Shown here: positions 19,119 through 28,057 of the stretch, in pieces | How positions within the stretch are numbered: the first letter of the stretch is position 1 | Layout: every line of letters begins with the position of its first letter | Origin: an uncultured Granulosicoccus sp. | Lineage (GTDB): Bacteria > Pseudomonadota > Gammaproteobacteria > Granulosicoccales > Granulosicoccaceae | Length of the DNA stretch: 64,000 nt | Assembly: GCA_947495035.1 (NCBI GenBank) | Contig: CANLXI010000023.1 | Coordinates: 1-64,000 of the forward strand | Reading direction: 5' to 3' | Position numbers and translations under genes: made by a program | The notes under the pieces: model-generated | The model's database searches: none | What the model saw: the letters and a program-made list of their open reading frames with translations, nothing else | Told to the model about the DNA's origin: nothing

Positions 19119-20441
19119 ATGAATAGAAGGAGAGTTGCCGTCCTTGGGGCCGGGCCTGCAGGTCTTTCTGCGGCCAGATATCTTTCTGATCACGAACACA
19201 TTGATGTCACCGTGTTCGAGCAATCAGAGAATGTAGGAGGGCTCCACCAGAGTTTCGAAGTGCAGGGTCAGGAAGGCAGAGAGTTTGATGTCGGAACCAT
19301 CCTGTTCAATGAAAAGCATGGGCTGTTGGCTGCGTTTCCACATCTTGCGGAGCAAATGATCGCTGTCAGATATGCTCCGCGGGCGATCAATCCTCAATAT
19401 AGTATTGATCGATACCCGTTTTCGATCGGTCGCTTTGTCAAGGATAATGGTGTTTTCAGAACTGGAATCGCTGTCGCAGATCTTCTCTTCAGCAAGTTGA
19501 GGTATCGATCCCGCCAAAGCGTGCCGGATTATTGCAAATACTACATGGGGGGCACCGTATACAAGCGAAGTGGCTTGCAGAATTACATCAAGCGCTTGCA
19601 CAATGTCGATGATATCGAACTGGACGTGGAATTCGCTATCAGAAGATTGCCGCAGATACGAAACAACTCTCTCAGAAATCTGATTGTTTCAAAGTTGCCG
19701 GGAAGGCAGTTGCCTATCAAGCCTGTCAGTGGTCTACGATTGGTTCGTTCCGTGGAAGGGTTCGGTTCAATGTACGAGACGATCAGGGAAGTGCTTGAAG
19801 CCAAGGGCGTGTCTATATTGAATGGGCAGAAGCTCGAGTCATTGGTGAGAGTAGACGATACCTTTGAATTGACATCGAACGAGAAGAAATATCAATTTGA
19901 TGACGTGATATCGACTATTCCGATTCCCGATGCAATGGCATTGATTGGAGAAGTGCCCTCATCTGCCGTAGAGACAAGGAATCTGGTATCGCTGTTCTAT
20001 GTCGGGAATATTGCGAAGCCAGGCAATACCTTCTTCAACTTTACCTATGATGCTTCGTGGAAACGAATTACCGTGTTTTCCCGGTTTTATGAAACCGGCT
20101 CGGATGCACGAGAGGACGATTACTTCACCGTCGAGATTACAGTGGACGATGATGTACAGGAAGACGATATTTCTGTTATCGCGGATGACTTTGAGAAACA
20201 TATTGAAAGAACTGGATTGACGTTAAAAAAGCCTGAGTTGGTGGGTCATTATCTGACCGTAGATGCCTACCCCGTCTATCGAAATAGTCAGTCTGAAACG
20301 GTCGCGCATGAAAAAGCAGTGCTGAAAGAGTTTGGAATCGAGTTGTTGGGTCGACAAGGAAATTTCGAGTACGAGATTTCAAACATAGTTGCCAAACAAG
20401 CCCTCTTTCTCACAGAGAAAATGCTGGCAGAAAATGAATAA
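19119..20441 (+). CDS. FAD/NAD(P)-binding oxidoreductase, amine-oxidase-like
   Basis: The N-terminal dinucleotide-binding motif is VAVLGAGPAGLSAARYL, followed by VTVFEQSENVGGLHQSF, in which the Gly-Gly pair contacts FAD in the amine oxidase/protoporphyrinogen oxidase/UDP-galactopyranose mutase superfamily. The length of 440 residues fits. Genes of this kind are often found in polysaccharide clusters, where they may form a furanose or oxidise a sugar. True UDP-galactopyranose mutase motifs were not identified, so the substrate is open. The last codons overlap the start of the next glycosyltransferase (ATGAATAA), which implies translational coupling. Confidence 0.72.
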   Translation: MNRRRVAVLGAGPAGLSAARYLSDHEHIDVTVFEQSENVGGLHQSFEVQGQEGREFDVGTILFNEKHGLLAAFPHLAEQMIAVRYAPRAINPQYSIDRYPFSIGRFVKDNGVFRTGIAVADLLFSKLRYRSRQSVPDYCKYYMGGTVYKRSGLQNYIKRLHNVDDIELDVEFAIRRLPQIRNNSLRNLIVSKLPGRQLPIKPVSGLRLVRSVEGFGSMYETIREVLEAKGVSILNGQKLESLVRVDDTFELTSNEKKYQFDDVISTIPIPDAMALIGEVPSSAVETRNLVSLFYVGNIAKPGNTFFNFTYDASWKRITVFSRFYETGSDAREDDYFTVEITVDDDVQEDDISVIADDFEKHIERTGLTLKKPELVGHYLTVDAYPVYRNSQSETVAHEKAVLKEFGIELLGRQGNFEYEISNIVAKQALFLTEKMLAENE

Positions 20442-21684
20442 GCCCGTATCAGGAAGCGAAGCAGATAATTGTCGAACGATGGCTACGGGTGTCGATGCGC
20501 GTGATTTGCGTTGTCTATTTACCCTGCGAACACCTGATAATACCGGCGGTTCAAGAGTAGCGCTGGAGTACGCCTCGAGTATTGTTGCCAACGGAGGCAG
20601 AGTTCTTGTAGTTCACGGACCAATCGATAACTTTCGCGAGCGGGGAGAGTTGTATCTGGAAGAATTGCGAGAAGCTGGTGTCGAGTTGCTGGAGGACAAA
20701 TCACTTGATCAGCCCTTCGGAACGAGAATCGTCTCCAGACTGGTCAGGGAGGTCCAACACAGGAAAATTAATATCGTGGTCGGAATCAATCAGCGTGACC
20801 GCCCGGTAGCAGTTGCGGTTGCCTGCAAGGCAGGAGTCAAGAGTGTTGTATGTGGGCTGAACCAGTTAGCATTTCATGGCCCACTAATTCTGCCTGCGAT
20901 CAAACGCAGACTGTACGCGCATTGGGTAAACAAGACAGATTTGATTGTCAGTAGCTCGCAATTTGTTACTCAAGAATATCTTGTTGAGTTTGGCGTTCCT
21001 GAAGATAAATTGGTTGAGCTGGTTCACGGTATAGAACTCGAAGACGTGAAGGAATCATCTGGCTTGGTTCGTCAGGTAACGCGAGAAGATTTGGGAATTG
21101 ACGATAAGACTACGCTATACGTAAATATCGGCCGATTGGAGCGGCAGAAGGGACAGGATATGCTTGTGCAGGCGTTTGCAGATTCGCACTTCAAGAGTAC
21201 TTCGAAACTGCTGATTGTTGGGTCGTTGGACAATGCAGATCAGGTGCATGTAAGCGAAGTCAAGAAGCTTGTAGGCGAGTTGGGCTTGGAAAAGAGAGTC
21301 ATTTTTACGGGCTGGCGGAACGATTTCATTGAGTTGCTTTCGGCCGCTGACGTGTTTGTGCATTCTGCAAGATTCGAGGGCTTGCCTTTGGTAGTTCTTA
21401 CGGCTCTTGCATTGGGAAAATACTCTATTCTTCCGGACAATGCATCGCGACCTCCTGGCTATGTTGATGGCTGTCATGGTTTGCTGTTCGAGAGTGAAAA
21501 TGTGCGCGCTCTCACCGATTGTATCGACAAGTCGTATTCAGAAGCGCCGGAACGAAAGAGCCAGATGGGTAAGTCAGCAGCGAATTTGATTCGTTCCAGG
21601 TACGATATGCAAGTGATCAGGCTGCAGTTTGTCGAACTGTTGCTGGGCGTGCTACAAGGCAAGAAAATGAATATTGCAGCCTGA
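20434..21684 (+). CDS. Glycosyltransferase family 4 with variant EX7E motif
   Basis: A GT-B glycosyltransferase with the C-terminal signatures YVNIGRLERQKGQDMLV, LIVGSLDN and SARFEGLPLVVLTALALG. The usual EX7E pair appears as E...T: the second glutamate, which normally touches the donor diphosphate, is replaced by threonine. The N-terminal part has NTGGSRVALEYA, a GT4-type glycine loop. I chose the ATG at 20434, which overlaps the previous stop codon, over an upstream in-frame ATG at 20389 inside the preceding gene. It probably transfers a sugar of the cluster I repeat. Confidence 0.82.
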   Translation: MNKPVSGSEADNCRTMATGVDARDLRCLFTLRTPDNTGGSRVALEYASSIVANGGRVLVVHGPIDNFRERGELYLEELREAGVELLEDKSLDQPFGTRIVSRLVREVQHRKINIVVGINQRDRPVAVAVACKAGVKSVVCGLNQLAFHGPLILPAIKRRLYAHWVNKTDLIVSSSQFVTQEYLVEFGVPEDKLVELVHGIELEDVKESSGLVRQVTREDLGIDDKTTLYVNIGRLERQKGQDMLVQAFADSHFKSTSKLLIVGSLDNADQVHVSEVKKLVGELGLEKRVIFTGWRNDFIELLSAADVFVHSARFEGLPLVVLTALALGKYSILPDNASRPPGYVDGCHGLLFESENVRALTDCIDKSYSEAPERKSQMGKSAANLIRSRYDMQVIRLQFVELLLGVLQGKKMNIAA

Positions 21685-21769
21685 TGTGTACTCGACTTCC
21701 GGCATTGATCCTCTTTTTTGATCCTCGAAAAACTCGGTGGTAGAGAGCGAATAATATGCAGGTATCACA

Positions 21770-23134
21770 TTGAAAAGTTGGTTTTCTCTATTGTTGATAG
21801 TCGTCGCGTTGACTACTCATACCTCAGTTGCATTTGCCTCTAGAAAGCCGCTTGCAATATTTCTGAACACGCACATTCATCCGGAAGGTGTTGACAGGAT
21901 AGTGCAACTGCAACCAGGTCTGATTCGATTGTTCCTGGGTGATTGGAAAAGCGAAAAACAGGTAGACCGTCTAATTTCGACCATTGAAGCGTTGGATTCA
22001 CTGGACGCCAGAATACTGGTCCAGATCAATCTTTTCGAATATCCCGAGGAGACTGAATTTCTCGCCGAAGTACGATCCCTCGCCTCTAGACTTGATGGGC
22101 GTGTAGATTACTGGCAGCTGGGAAATGAGTCGGATAGTGCATCCAGGCGATACTTCCCGTATGCAGAGACTGATATGGTCTCATTCGCCAAACTGCTATC
22201 CAGCTATTCTCGTGCGATCAAGAGTATTTCGCCGGGGGCAAGGACAGGCGTGTCAGTCAGCACTCGAGTATTCGAGCAGAAGGCCAGGACAAGGATGTTC
22301 GAAACTTTGGTGGAAGCAATTCATGGGAACGCGAAAGAGGACGTTCAAACCATTGACATACACTGGCATCGAGAATATGCAGATGCAGAAAAACTCGTGG
22401 ATCACATTGCACGCGTGAAGTCTTACTTCAAGGGAAGTGAAATTGAATTCCTGATGACCGAAAGTAATACCTACACTCAAGTAGCGCGTATTCGTAAGCA
22501 GAATGGCGAAGTCGCCAGAGAGTTGGGGTTCCAGTCAGAGGAAATGCAGGCCTCTTACGGTATTCGCTCTGTTCTTTTAGGCTGTGCGGGTGGCGTTTCC
22601 TATACGGCGTTTGGTTACCCTGTAGAAAGAGAGAGTTTTGGGGCAAAAAAAGCTTTCTCGGATCATCCTTTTGCATTGAATGGACTCTGGTACTCGGAGA
22701 AAAAACAATACGACAGAAAACAAGTATTCAGTGGGCCCAAGAAGTCTGCATTCAGCTATTTCCTGCTGTCCAGGCTGTTCTCCGTAGCACCGGTAGACCA
22801 GTGTATATTTGTCGAGGAAGATGGTCTTTTCAAGGTGCTTGTAGAAGGTCCTGCGGGAAACTACATGTTTGTCTGGAGTATGAGAAAAGAGGCTTACGGG
22901 GCTGAGCGCGAGATAACTCTGGAGGTTCCAGAGTTTGCAGGTACGGTTTACAGCATCGACACCATCGTCGCCGAGAAAGAGGAATGGCCACCTGCAAACC
23001 TGGATTCATTTCATTTGGAAAAAATCAATATCAGTCCAGGCGCAGGTACGCTGAATGCGACCGTTAAGGAGGGCAAACCGCTTTTGTTGCTGAATGAAGA
23101 AATTTTGAGGAAGCTGGAGGAATCAATGCGTTAA
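21770..23134 (+). CDS. Secreted clan-A-type glycoside hydrolase (GH39/PslG-like fold)
   Basis: Signal peptide at residues 1-24 (cut VAFAS). The mature part reads as a TIM-barrel glycosidase: WQLGNESD places the likely acid/base Glu120 after Asn, and EFLMTESNTY places the likely nucleophile Glu231 at the end of a strand. This is the layout of retaining clan GH-A enzymes. A C-terminal beta domain follows. A glycosidase inside an exopolysaccharide operon parallels PslG of the Pseudomonas Psl locus, which trims polymer in the periplasm. The start is TTG at 21770; its first T overlaps the end of a five-codon leader frame (ATG at 21756 to TGA at 21771). The exact GH family is not certain. Confidence 0.65.
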   Translation: MKSWFSLLLIVVALTTHTSVAFASRKPLAIFLNTHIHPEGVDRIVQLQPGLIRLFLGDWKSEKQVDRLISTIEALDSLDARILVQINLFEYPEETEFLAEVRSLASRLDGRVDYWQLGNESDSASRRYFPYAETDMVSFAKLLSSYSRAIKSISPGARTGVSVSTRVFEQKARTRMFETLVEAIHGNAKEDVQTIDIHWHREYADAEKLVDHIARVKSYFKGSEIEFLMTESNTYTQVARIRKQNGEVARELGFQSEEMQASYGIRSVLLGCAGGVSYTAFGYPVERESFGAKKAFSDHPFALNGLWYSEKKQYDRKQVFSGPKKSAFSYFLLSRLFSVAPVDQCIFVEEDGLFKVLVEGPAGNYMFVWSMRKEAYGAEREITLEVPEFAGTVYSIDTIVAEKEEWPPANLDSFHLEKINISPGAGTLNATVKEGKPLLLLNEEILRKLEESMR

Positions 23135-23150
23135 GTAGACGCATTCTATT
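23125..23150 (+). terminator. Weak terminator-like hairpin after the glycosidase gene
   Basis: Seven-base stem AATGCGT (23125-23131) / ACGCATT (23139-23145), overlapping the stop codon and followed by CTATTTATT. The next gene is on the opposite strand, so a terminator is expected here. The stem is short. Confidence 0.4.
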
Positions 23151-23245
23151 TATTCGCCTGTTGGTTGTTGGGATGGACCTGGATTCGTTTGGTGATCATG
23201 CGCAAATAAACAAGCTTGCGCATGATCTTACTCTGGAAGATGATG

Positions 23246-24739
23246 CTACTTCAGGTTTTTGAATGCCTGGACCGGTGAGAGAGTCGGATGAGTCCATACT
23301 CCGACGAGCAACTTGGCCAGGTACCAGATGACAATGGAACGCAGTGAGATCGTGAAAGAAGTTGATATCGCCAGTCCCAGTGCACCGAAATTGTTGGCTG
23401 CATACCAGCCCAGAGCCAGTTGTACGATTGCGCTGATGGCATTGACCGTCATGTTGACTTTTTCCTTGCCAGCCATGACTAGTGCCTGGCCACTGTTTCC
23501 AGTCAAGCAGTTGAAAAGCTGGCCAATCGCCAGTGCGACCAGCAGCGGGGCACCTGCTGCATAGAAGTCGCCGTATATCGTACTCAGAACCGGACCAGCG
23601 AGTAGGCACAAGAATATGAGGAAGGTTATAGTAATTGTTGAATAGACAGTGGCTGTTGTTCTGAGCATGTGTTCAAGATCGCTGAGTCTTGATTCAGAAT
23701 ACAACTGTGCTGTTGATGGGGAGATCGCAATGGCTAAAATTTGCAAGGGTGCTATGGTCTGCAATATCAGCCAGGTGACACTGGCATAAATTGCGGTATC
23801 GTCGGGTGGCAATGCTGCGCCTGCGATCCAGACGTCCATTCTAAGCGTCAGAAAGATGAGAATGCTGGAGACTAGAATGCTGCCTGATGAGGCAGCTATT
23901 GTTTTGTAGCCCAGTATCTCCATTTGGGTAGACGATGGCTTCGTATCATCTGAAGGTGTCGATACTTCGCTGGTAGCAACTTCTTTGTTCTTCGAGATAC
24001 GGACGCCTTCTTTTCTGACTTTTGAAACCAAAGCCAACCCCGCTATGGAGCTAACTAACAAGCAGCCACAAAAATAGAACAACGCTGTCGATGTGGAAAC
24101 TTCCTGTCCGGCGATTACAAGAACCAAGCTGACCATAAGCCAAAGAAATTTGCTGAGAACACCGCCGGTACGTCCATTCAAGAGAGAGGAATCCAACATC
24201 TTGTGAAAACCTCTCAATACGGCAGAAAGGTTTTGCTCCATTGATAGGAGTGCGCCCAGTATGATGATGAAAGGTACCACCTGAGGACTCAAATTCAGCC
24301 AGTCAGAAAGTCCCAATCTTGAAAGTGTCAGTAAAAGAATGGTTGTTGCGGTAGTAGCCAACGCCCAGATGACTGCCATTCGCTTTATCAATTGTGAGCG
24401 ATCACTTTCGTTTGATGATCCATATTTGCCTGCGAGGAATCGCACTGATGATTGGTCAAGGCCGAATATGCAGAGAATGCTGACGAAGATCACTGTGTTC
24501 AGCGCGACGATCAGCTGACCGTAGGAAGAAGGGTCCAGTGTGCGAGCCAGCAAGGCATGCAGAGCCATATTAACGACAATCGCAGCAATTCTGGTCAACA
24601 TGACCGTCGCACTTCCGCTCAGCAGACGGCGTTGTAGCTGAGATAAGGTTTTCATCGGTGTTTGTTCAATTGAGTCAACAAGAGTGGTGGCTCCGACTTG
24701 TTCTGGGTGGGTAGGAAGGATGCCGAGATAGGCTGCCAC
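23246..24739 (-). CDS. wzx: Polysaccharide flippase, Wzx/MATE-like (cluster I)
   Basis: A membrane protein with about twelve to fourteen hydrophobic segments. The N-terminal pattern is LLSGSATVMLTRIAAIVVNMALHALLARTLDPSSYGQL, typical of the Polysacc_synt/Wzx superfamily: an Arg-flanked first helix followed by a loop with Tyr-Gly. Wzx flips the undecaprenyl-linked repeat unit to the periplasm. A ~30-residue soluble loop in the middle (rich in Ser, Thr and Glu) is longer than usual. The GTG at 24739 is preceded by AGGA ten bases upstream; an ATG at 24655 starts directly before the conserved region and is an alternative. Divergent from the SDR gene. Confidence 0.8.
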   Translation of the reverse strand: MAAYLGILPTHPEQVGATTLVDSIEQTPMKTLSQLQRRLLSGSATVMLTRIAAIVVNMALHALLARTLDPSSYGQLIVALNTVIFVSILCIFGLDQSSVRFLAGKYGSSNESDRSQLIKRMAVIWALATTATTILLLTLSRLGLSDWLNLSPQVVPFIIILGALLSMEQNLSAVLRGFHKMLDSSLLNGRTGGVLSKFLWLMVSLVLVIAGQEVSTSTALFYFCGCLLVSSIAGLALVSKVRKEGVRISKNKEVATSEVSTPSDDTKPSSTQMEILGYKTIAASSGSILVSSILIFLTLRMDVWIAGAALPPDDTAIYASVTWLILQTIAPLQILAIAISPSTAQLYSESRLSDLEHMLRTTATVYSTITITFLIFLCLLAGPVLSTIYGDFYAAGAPLLVALAIGQLFNCLTGNSGQALVMAGKEKVNMTVNAISAIVQLALGWYAANNFGALGLAISTSFTISLRSIVIWYLAKLLVGVWTHPTLSPVQAFKNLK

Positions 24740-25049
24740 TGTTCACAATTCCTGACACAAGGCGCAGATTTTTCTTGCAAGCGTTGTCATATGCTGGCGC
24801 CAGTTCAACAGAGCCACGTCAGGTTCAGTGAGTTTTCGTGCGAGCCGGTTCACGTAGATTCTATTCCATTGCTATTGACTCTACATACTTTCGGATTCCG
24901 TTATGTGACCTTTTTTCGTTGGGTTACAATGGTGATGTCTCTTCTGACAGGACGTCAACCTGGTGGTCGACCCTCGAAGGGTGAAGTCGTGCTTCACTCC
25001 GCACCAAGATGCTCGGCTTGAACAAATTGCGTACTCTGGAACGTGGTTA
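24740..25049. other. Divergent intergenic region between flippase and SDR genes
   Basis: About 310 bases that must hold the promoters of the two divergent transcripts. TACAAT at 24925-24930 could serve as a -10 element for the SDR gene. No matched -35 box at normal spacing was found; TTGACT at 24875 is too far away. No gene or repeat is visible. Confidence 0.35.
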
Positions 25050-26039
25050 ATGAAGTTATTAGAAAGCTATAAGGGAAAGTCAGTATTGGTTACTGGTGGA
25101 CTCGGGATGATAGGAAGTTTTGCTGCTACCAAGGCTGCCGACATGGGAGCAAGTGTAAAGGTAATGGACTGTCTTCTGCCTCACCACGGCGGCAATCTGT
25201 TCAACTTGAAAGGCTATGAAGATTCAATCGAAATCATGAATGGCGACATTCGTGATCGTGAGAAGATGAAGCAGGTTGTTGAGGGTGTTGATCTGATAGT
25301 TCACTGCGCAGCGCATGTTGTATATCCACACAGCATGTCGGATCCGTTTCTTGATCTTGAAATAAACGGCTTCGGCCACTTGTCGGTTCTTGAAGCATGC
25401 AGGCACGTCAATCCAGGTGCTCGAGTTGTATTTACCAGTTCCAGAATGAAGTATGGAAACATATCCGAGCTGCCAGTCAACGAGAACCACCCAGCGAATC
25501 CACTGGTTATTTATGGGGCCCATAAACTACTTGGTGAAAACTATCAGAATATATATCACAAGCACTTCGGCATAGAGTATACGAATGTTGTCATTCCAAA
25601 TCCGTATGGCCCTCGACAACATATGCAGCATCATCACTACGGCCTGGTCAACTGGTTCATTCGCCAATGCATGGAAAATAATCCCATAAGTATATTTGGC
25701 GATGGCCTGCAACTACGTGATTATATTTATGTGGAAGATATCGTTACCGCCATTCTTCTTGCAGGTGCTTCCGATTCTACCGTTGGTGAAACACTGAATC
25801 TCGGCAATGAAAAGGGAATCACGTTCAAGTACATGGTGGAAACCGTGGTAGGTACAGTCGGACAAGGTTCATACGAGCATGTTGATTGGCCGGACAACTA
25901 CAAGGCAATCGAGACCGGTGGCTATGTTGCTGACATTAGCAAAGCGCGGTCGTTAGGATATGAGCCTGCCTTTACATTTGAGGAGGGTGTTGCAAGGACT
26001 CATGAATTCTACAAGAGCAACTGGAAGAATTACTGGTAA
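25050..26039 (+). CDS. NAD-dependent nucleotide-sugar epimerase/dehydratase (SDR)
   Basis: An extended short-chain dehydrogenase: the NAD motif is [15 protein letters not shown], the catalytic Tyr-Lys pair lies in YGAHKLLGE, and the substrate-side segment is [10 protein letters not shown]. The enzyme should modify a nucleotide sugar (4-epimerisation or dehydration) for cluster I. The ATG at 25050 is used: it begins 11 codons before the glycine motif and follows GGAACG. A longer in-frame start at 24963 has no conserved features. The gene is 41 bases before rmlA, so the substrate could be a dTDP-sugar (inference). Confidence 0.85.
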   Translation: MKLLESYKGKSVLVTGGLGMIGSFAATKAADMGASVKVMDCLLPHHGGNLFNLKGYEDSIEIMNGDIRDREKMKQVVEGVDLIVHCAAHVVYPHSMSDPFLDLEINGFGHLSVLEACRHVNPGARVVFTSSRMKYGNISELPVNENHPANPLVIYGAHKLLGENYQNIYHKHFGIEYTNVVIPNPYGPRQHMQHHHYGLVNWFIRQCMENNPISIFGDGLQLRDYIYVEDIVTAILLAGASDSTVGETLNLGNEKGITFKYMVETVVGTVGQGSYEHVDWPDNYKAIETGGYVADISKARSLGYEPAFTFEEGVARTHEFYKSNWKNYW

Positions 26040-26080
26040 CGGGATGCGGGTTCGTTTTCAGGGGTTCTGGAGAAAAAATT

Positions 26081-27001
26081 ATGTCTTGTAGCAAGGGTAT
26101 TATTCTGGCCGGCGGGACCGGTAGTCGTTTGTTCCCTGTAACAAAAGGGATGAACAAGCATCTTCTACCGGTGTACGACAAGCCAATGATATATTTTCCG
26201 GTTTCCACATTGATGCTTGCTGGCATAAGAAAAATCCTGTTGATCACCAACGAGTGTGACCTGGATAACTTCAAACGCCTGCTGGGTGATGGTTCCTGGC
26301 TTGGTATTTCAATAGAATATGCAATTCAGGACTCCCCAAATGGTCTGGCTGAGGCGTTTCTCATCGGGCGTGAGTTCATTGGTGAGGACTCGGTTGCACT
26401 ACACCTTGGTGACAATGTGTTTTATGGTCAGGGCTTTCATTCCCTTCTGGAAGCTGCAGCAAAGAAAGAAGATGGTGCTTCGATATTCGCCTATCATGTG
26501 AAGGATCCCAAGCGGTTCGGAATAGTAGAATTTGATGAAGAAGGCAGGGTGATTTCGCTAGAGGAAAAACCTGAGAATCCGCGTTCGAGTTGTGCTGTCG
26601 TGGGCTTGTACTTCTACGATAATGATGTAGTGAGTATGGCCGAGTCGATAAAGCCATCAAGCCGAGGGGAATTGGAAATCACCGATATAAACCGCCTTTA
26701 TCTGGAAATGGGTAAGCTATCGTGTCACTGGATGGGGCGAGGCTTTGCATGGTTGGACACCGGTACGCATGAATCGTTGATGCAAGCCTCCAACTTCATA
26801 CATACCATTGAGGAGAGGCAGGGTTTGAAGGTTGCATGTCTGGAGGAGATCGCCTGTCTCAAAGGCTTTATATCGAAAAGTCAGGCAAAGGATCTTGCTT
26901 CTCGTCTACCTGAGTCAACTCGTGATTATCTGTTTGAGCGTATTGATGCCCTGGACGGGGAATCGCGTCATCTGTTCGAGCACGCATTGTCAAAGATGTA
27001 G
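26081..27001 (+). CDS. rmlA: Glucose-1-phosphate thymidylyltransferase
   Basis: The enzyme makes dTDP-glucose from dTTP and glucose-1-phosphate. The signature [30 protein letters not shown] is the nucleotide-binding and catalytic loop of RmlA/RfbA, and [13 protein letters not shown] and [10 protein letters not shown] are also characteristic. The length of 306 residues is slightly above the usual ~290. The usual partners rmlB, rmlC and rmlD are not in this window, so dTDP-rhamnose synthesis would need genes elsewhere, or the neighbouring SDR acts on dTDP-glucose. Confidence 0.92.
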   Translation: MSCSKGIILAGGTGSRLFPVTKGMNKHLLPVYDKPMIYFPVSTLMLAGIRKILLITNECDLDNFKRLLGDGSWLGISIEYAIQDSPNGLAEAFLIGREFIGEDSVALHLGDNVFYGQGFHSLLEAAAKKEDGASIFAYHVKDPKRFGIVEFDEEGRVISLEEKPENPRSSCAVVGLYFYDNDVVSMAESIKPSSRGELEITDINRLYLEMGKLSCHWMGRGFAWLDTGTHESLMQASNFIHTIEERQGLKVACLEEIACLKGFISKSQAKDLASRLPESTRDYLFERIDALDGESRHLFEHALSKM

Positions 27002-27040
27002 CTATCGGAAAGGCAGTTTCCTCGTTCTGGTTGGTCGGTA

Positions 27041-27952
27041 CTATCGATAGCCAAGAGATTCAAGGTTCAAGCCTGTCTGATCGCTGAGTCGCTGGTTGTC
27101 TTCTTCGAAAAAGGAACCGACTCTTTCGCGTATGAGGTCAAGGTGTTTCGACTTGATATTGGACTCGAAATTTTCCGGGGAAGCCCGCTTTACCACGGCT
27201 GATGTCTTGTTCAATAACTTGCGCGGTATCTCAGAGCGAATGAGTCCGGAGTCTGAGATGGAAGTTCTGACGAGTAAGCGGTTAAGCCACTTGTGACAGG
27301 CAAGTTCCGCATAGGCGCGAGAAGTATTGACCTTCTTGGCAGGGTCACATGTACTGAGCTCAATCTGAAGTCGATTTTCCATTAGTGTTCGCCATTGTGG
27401 GAAATCGTGACGAAAAAGTTCATAGGGTACGATGACGACCGACTCACTCCCGAATAGGGAACGATAGATGTCTGCCAGGAAGGAGTATTGAAAGTATCTG
27501 AGGTCGAATGTGGACGTTCGATTGTTGGCAAATAAACCTTCTGGGGATAGAAAGTCCTGCAGGCTCAGACTTCCCCCATCATGAAGGTACTGATAATAAT
27601 ATGACTGTATGACTGAAACCTGCTCGCGTATGACGATAAGTATGGATGCGTCAGGGAATGCGCTGTGTATGTTTTCTGCGATTTCCCGTCGGCCGAGAAG
27701 TCCCAACATGGGGTATCCAGACAGCCTTTCCGCACTTATTCCGGTAGTTTGGCCAAGTGTTGCCTTTTTTCTGAGGTTGATGATCCAGTCTGGCTCGGCA
27801 ATATTCGTAGTTCGTGGCGGCACCAGAAATTGCAGGATTTCGCTTATCTTGACATCCTCACAGTGGACTGGGCCATCAGGTGTGAATACCTGGTCTTGTA
27901 GCCAACTCGACAAGGCCTTGTGAACTCCAATGTGAATGATAGGGGGGCGCAT
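27041..27952 (-). CDS. Sulfotransferase-like protein with degenerate P-loop
   Basis: The N-terminus is IIHIGVHKALSSWLQDQVF, corresponding to the HKTGTTWLQ loop that binds the PAPS 5'-phosphosulfate; the Thr-Gly-Thr core is replaced by Ala-Leu-Ser, while Lys and the following Ser-Trp-Leu-Gln remain. The 3'-phosphate segment is ILIVIREQVSVIQSYYYQY, with Arg present and the usual Pro replaced. The overall plan and the 303-residue length fit the sulfotransferase superfamily. It faces the rmlA gene end to end. It probably adds sulfate to a glycan, but the altered loop lowers certainty. Confidence 0.68.
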   Translation of the reverse strand: MRPPIIHIGVHKALSSWLQDQVFTPDGPVHCEDVKISEILQFLVPPRTTNIAEPDWIINLRKKATLGQTTGISAERLSGYPMLGLLGRREIAENIHSAFPDASILIVIREQVSVIQSYYYQYLHDGGSLSLQDFLSPEGLFANNRTSTFDLRYFQYSFLADIYRSLFGSESVVIVPYELFRHDFPQWRTLMENRLQIELSTCDPAKKVNTSRAYAELACHKWLNRLLVRTSISDSGLIRSEIPRKLLNKTSAVVKRASPENFESNIKSKHLDLIRERVGSFFEEDNQRLSDQTGLNLESLGYR

Positions 27953-28057
27953 TGATCGATTGTTTCAAGAGATGGTTGAGGGCAAGTGATCTTGACCTTG
28001 ATCTCTGCTATTTTCCCACAACATCGAGCTATCAAGTGGGACATGAGCCATTGTTTA

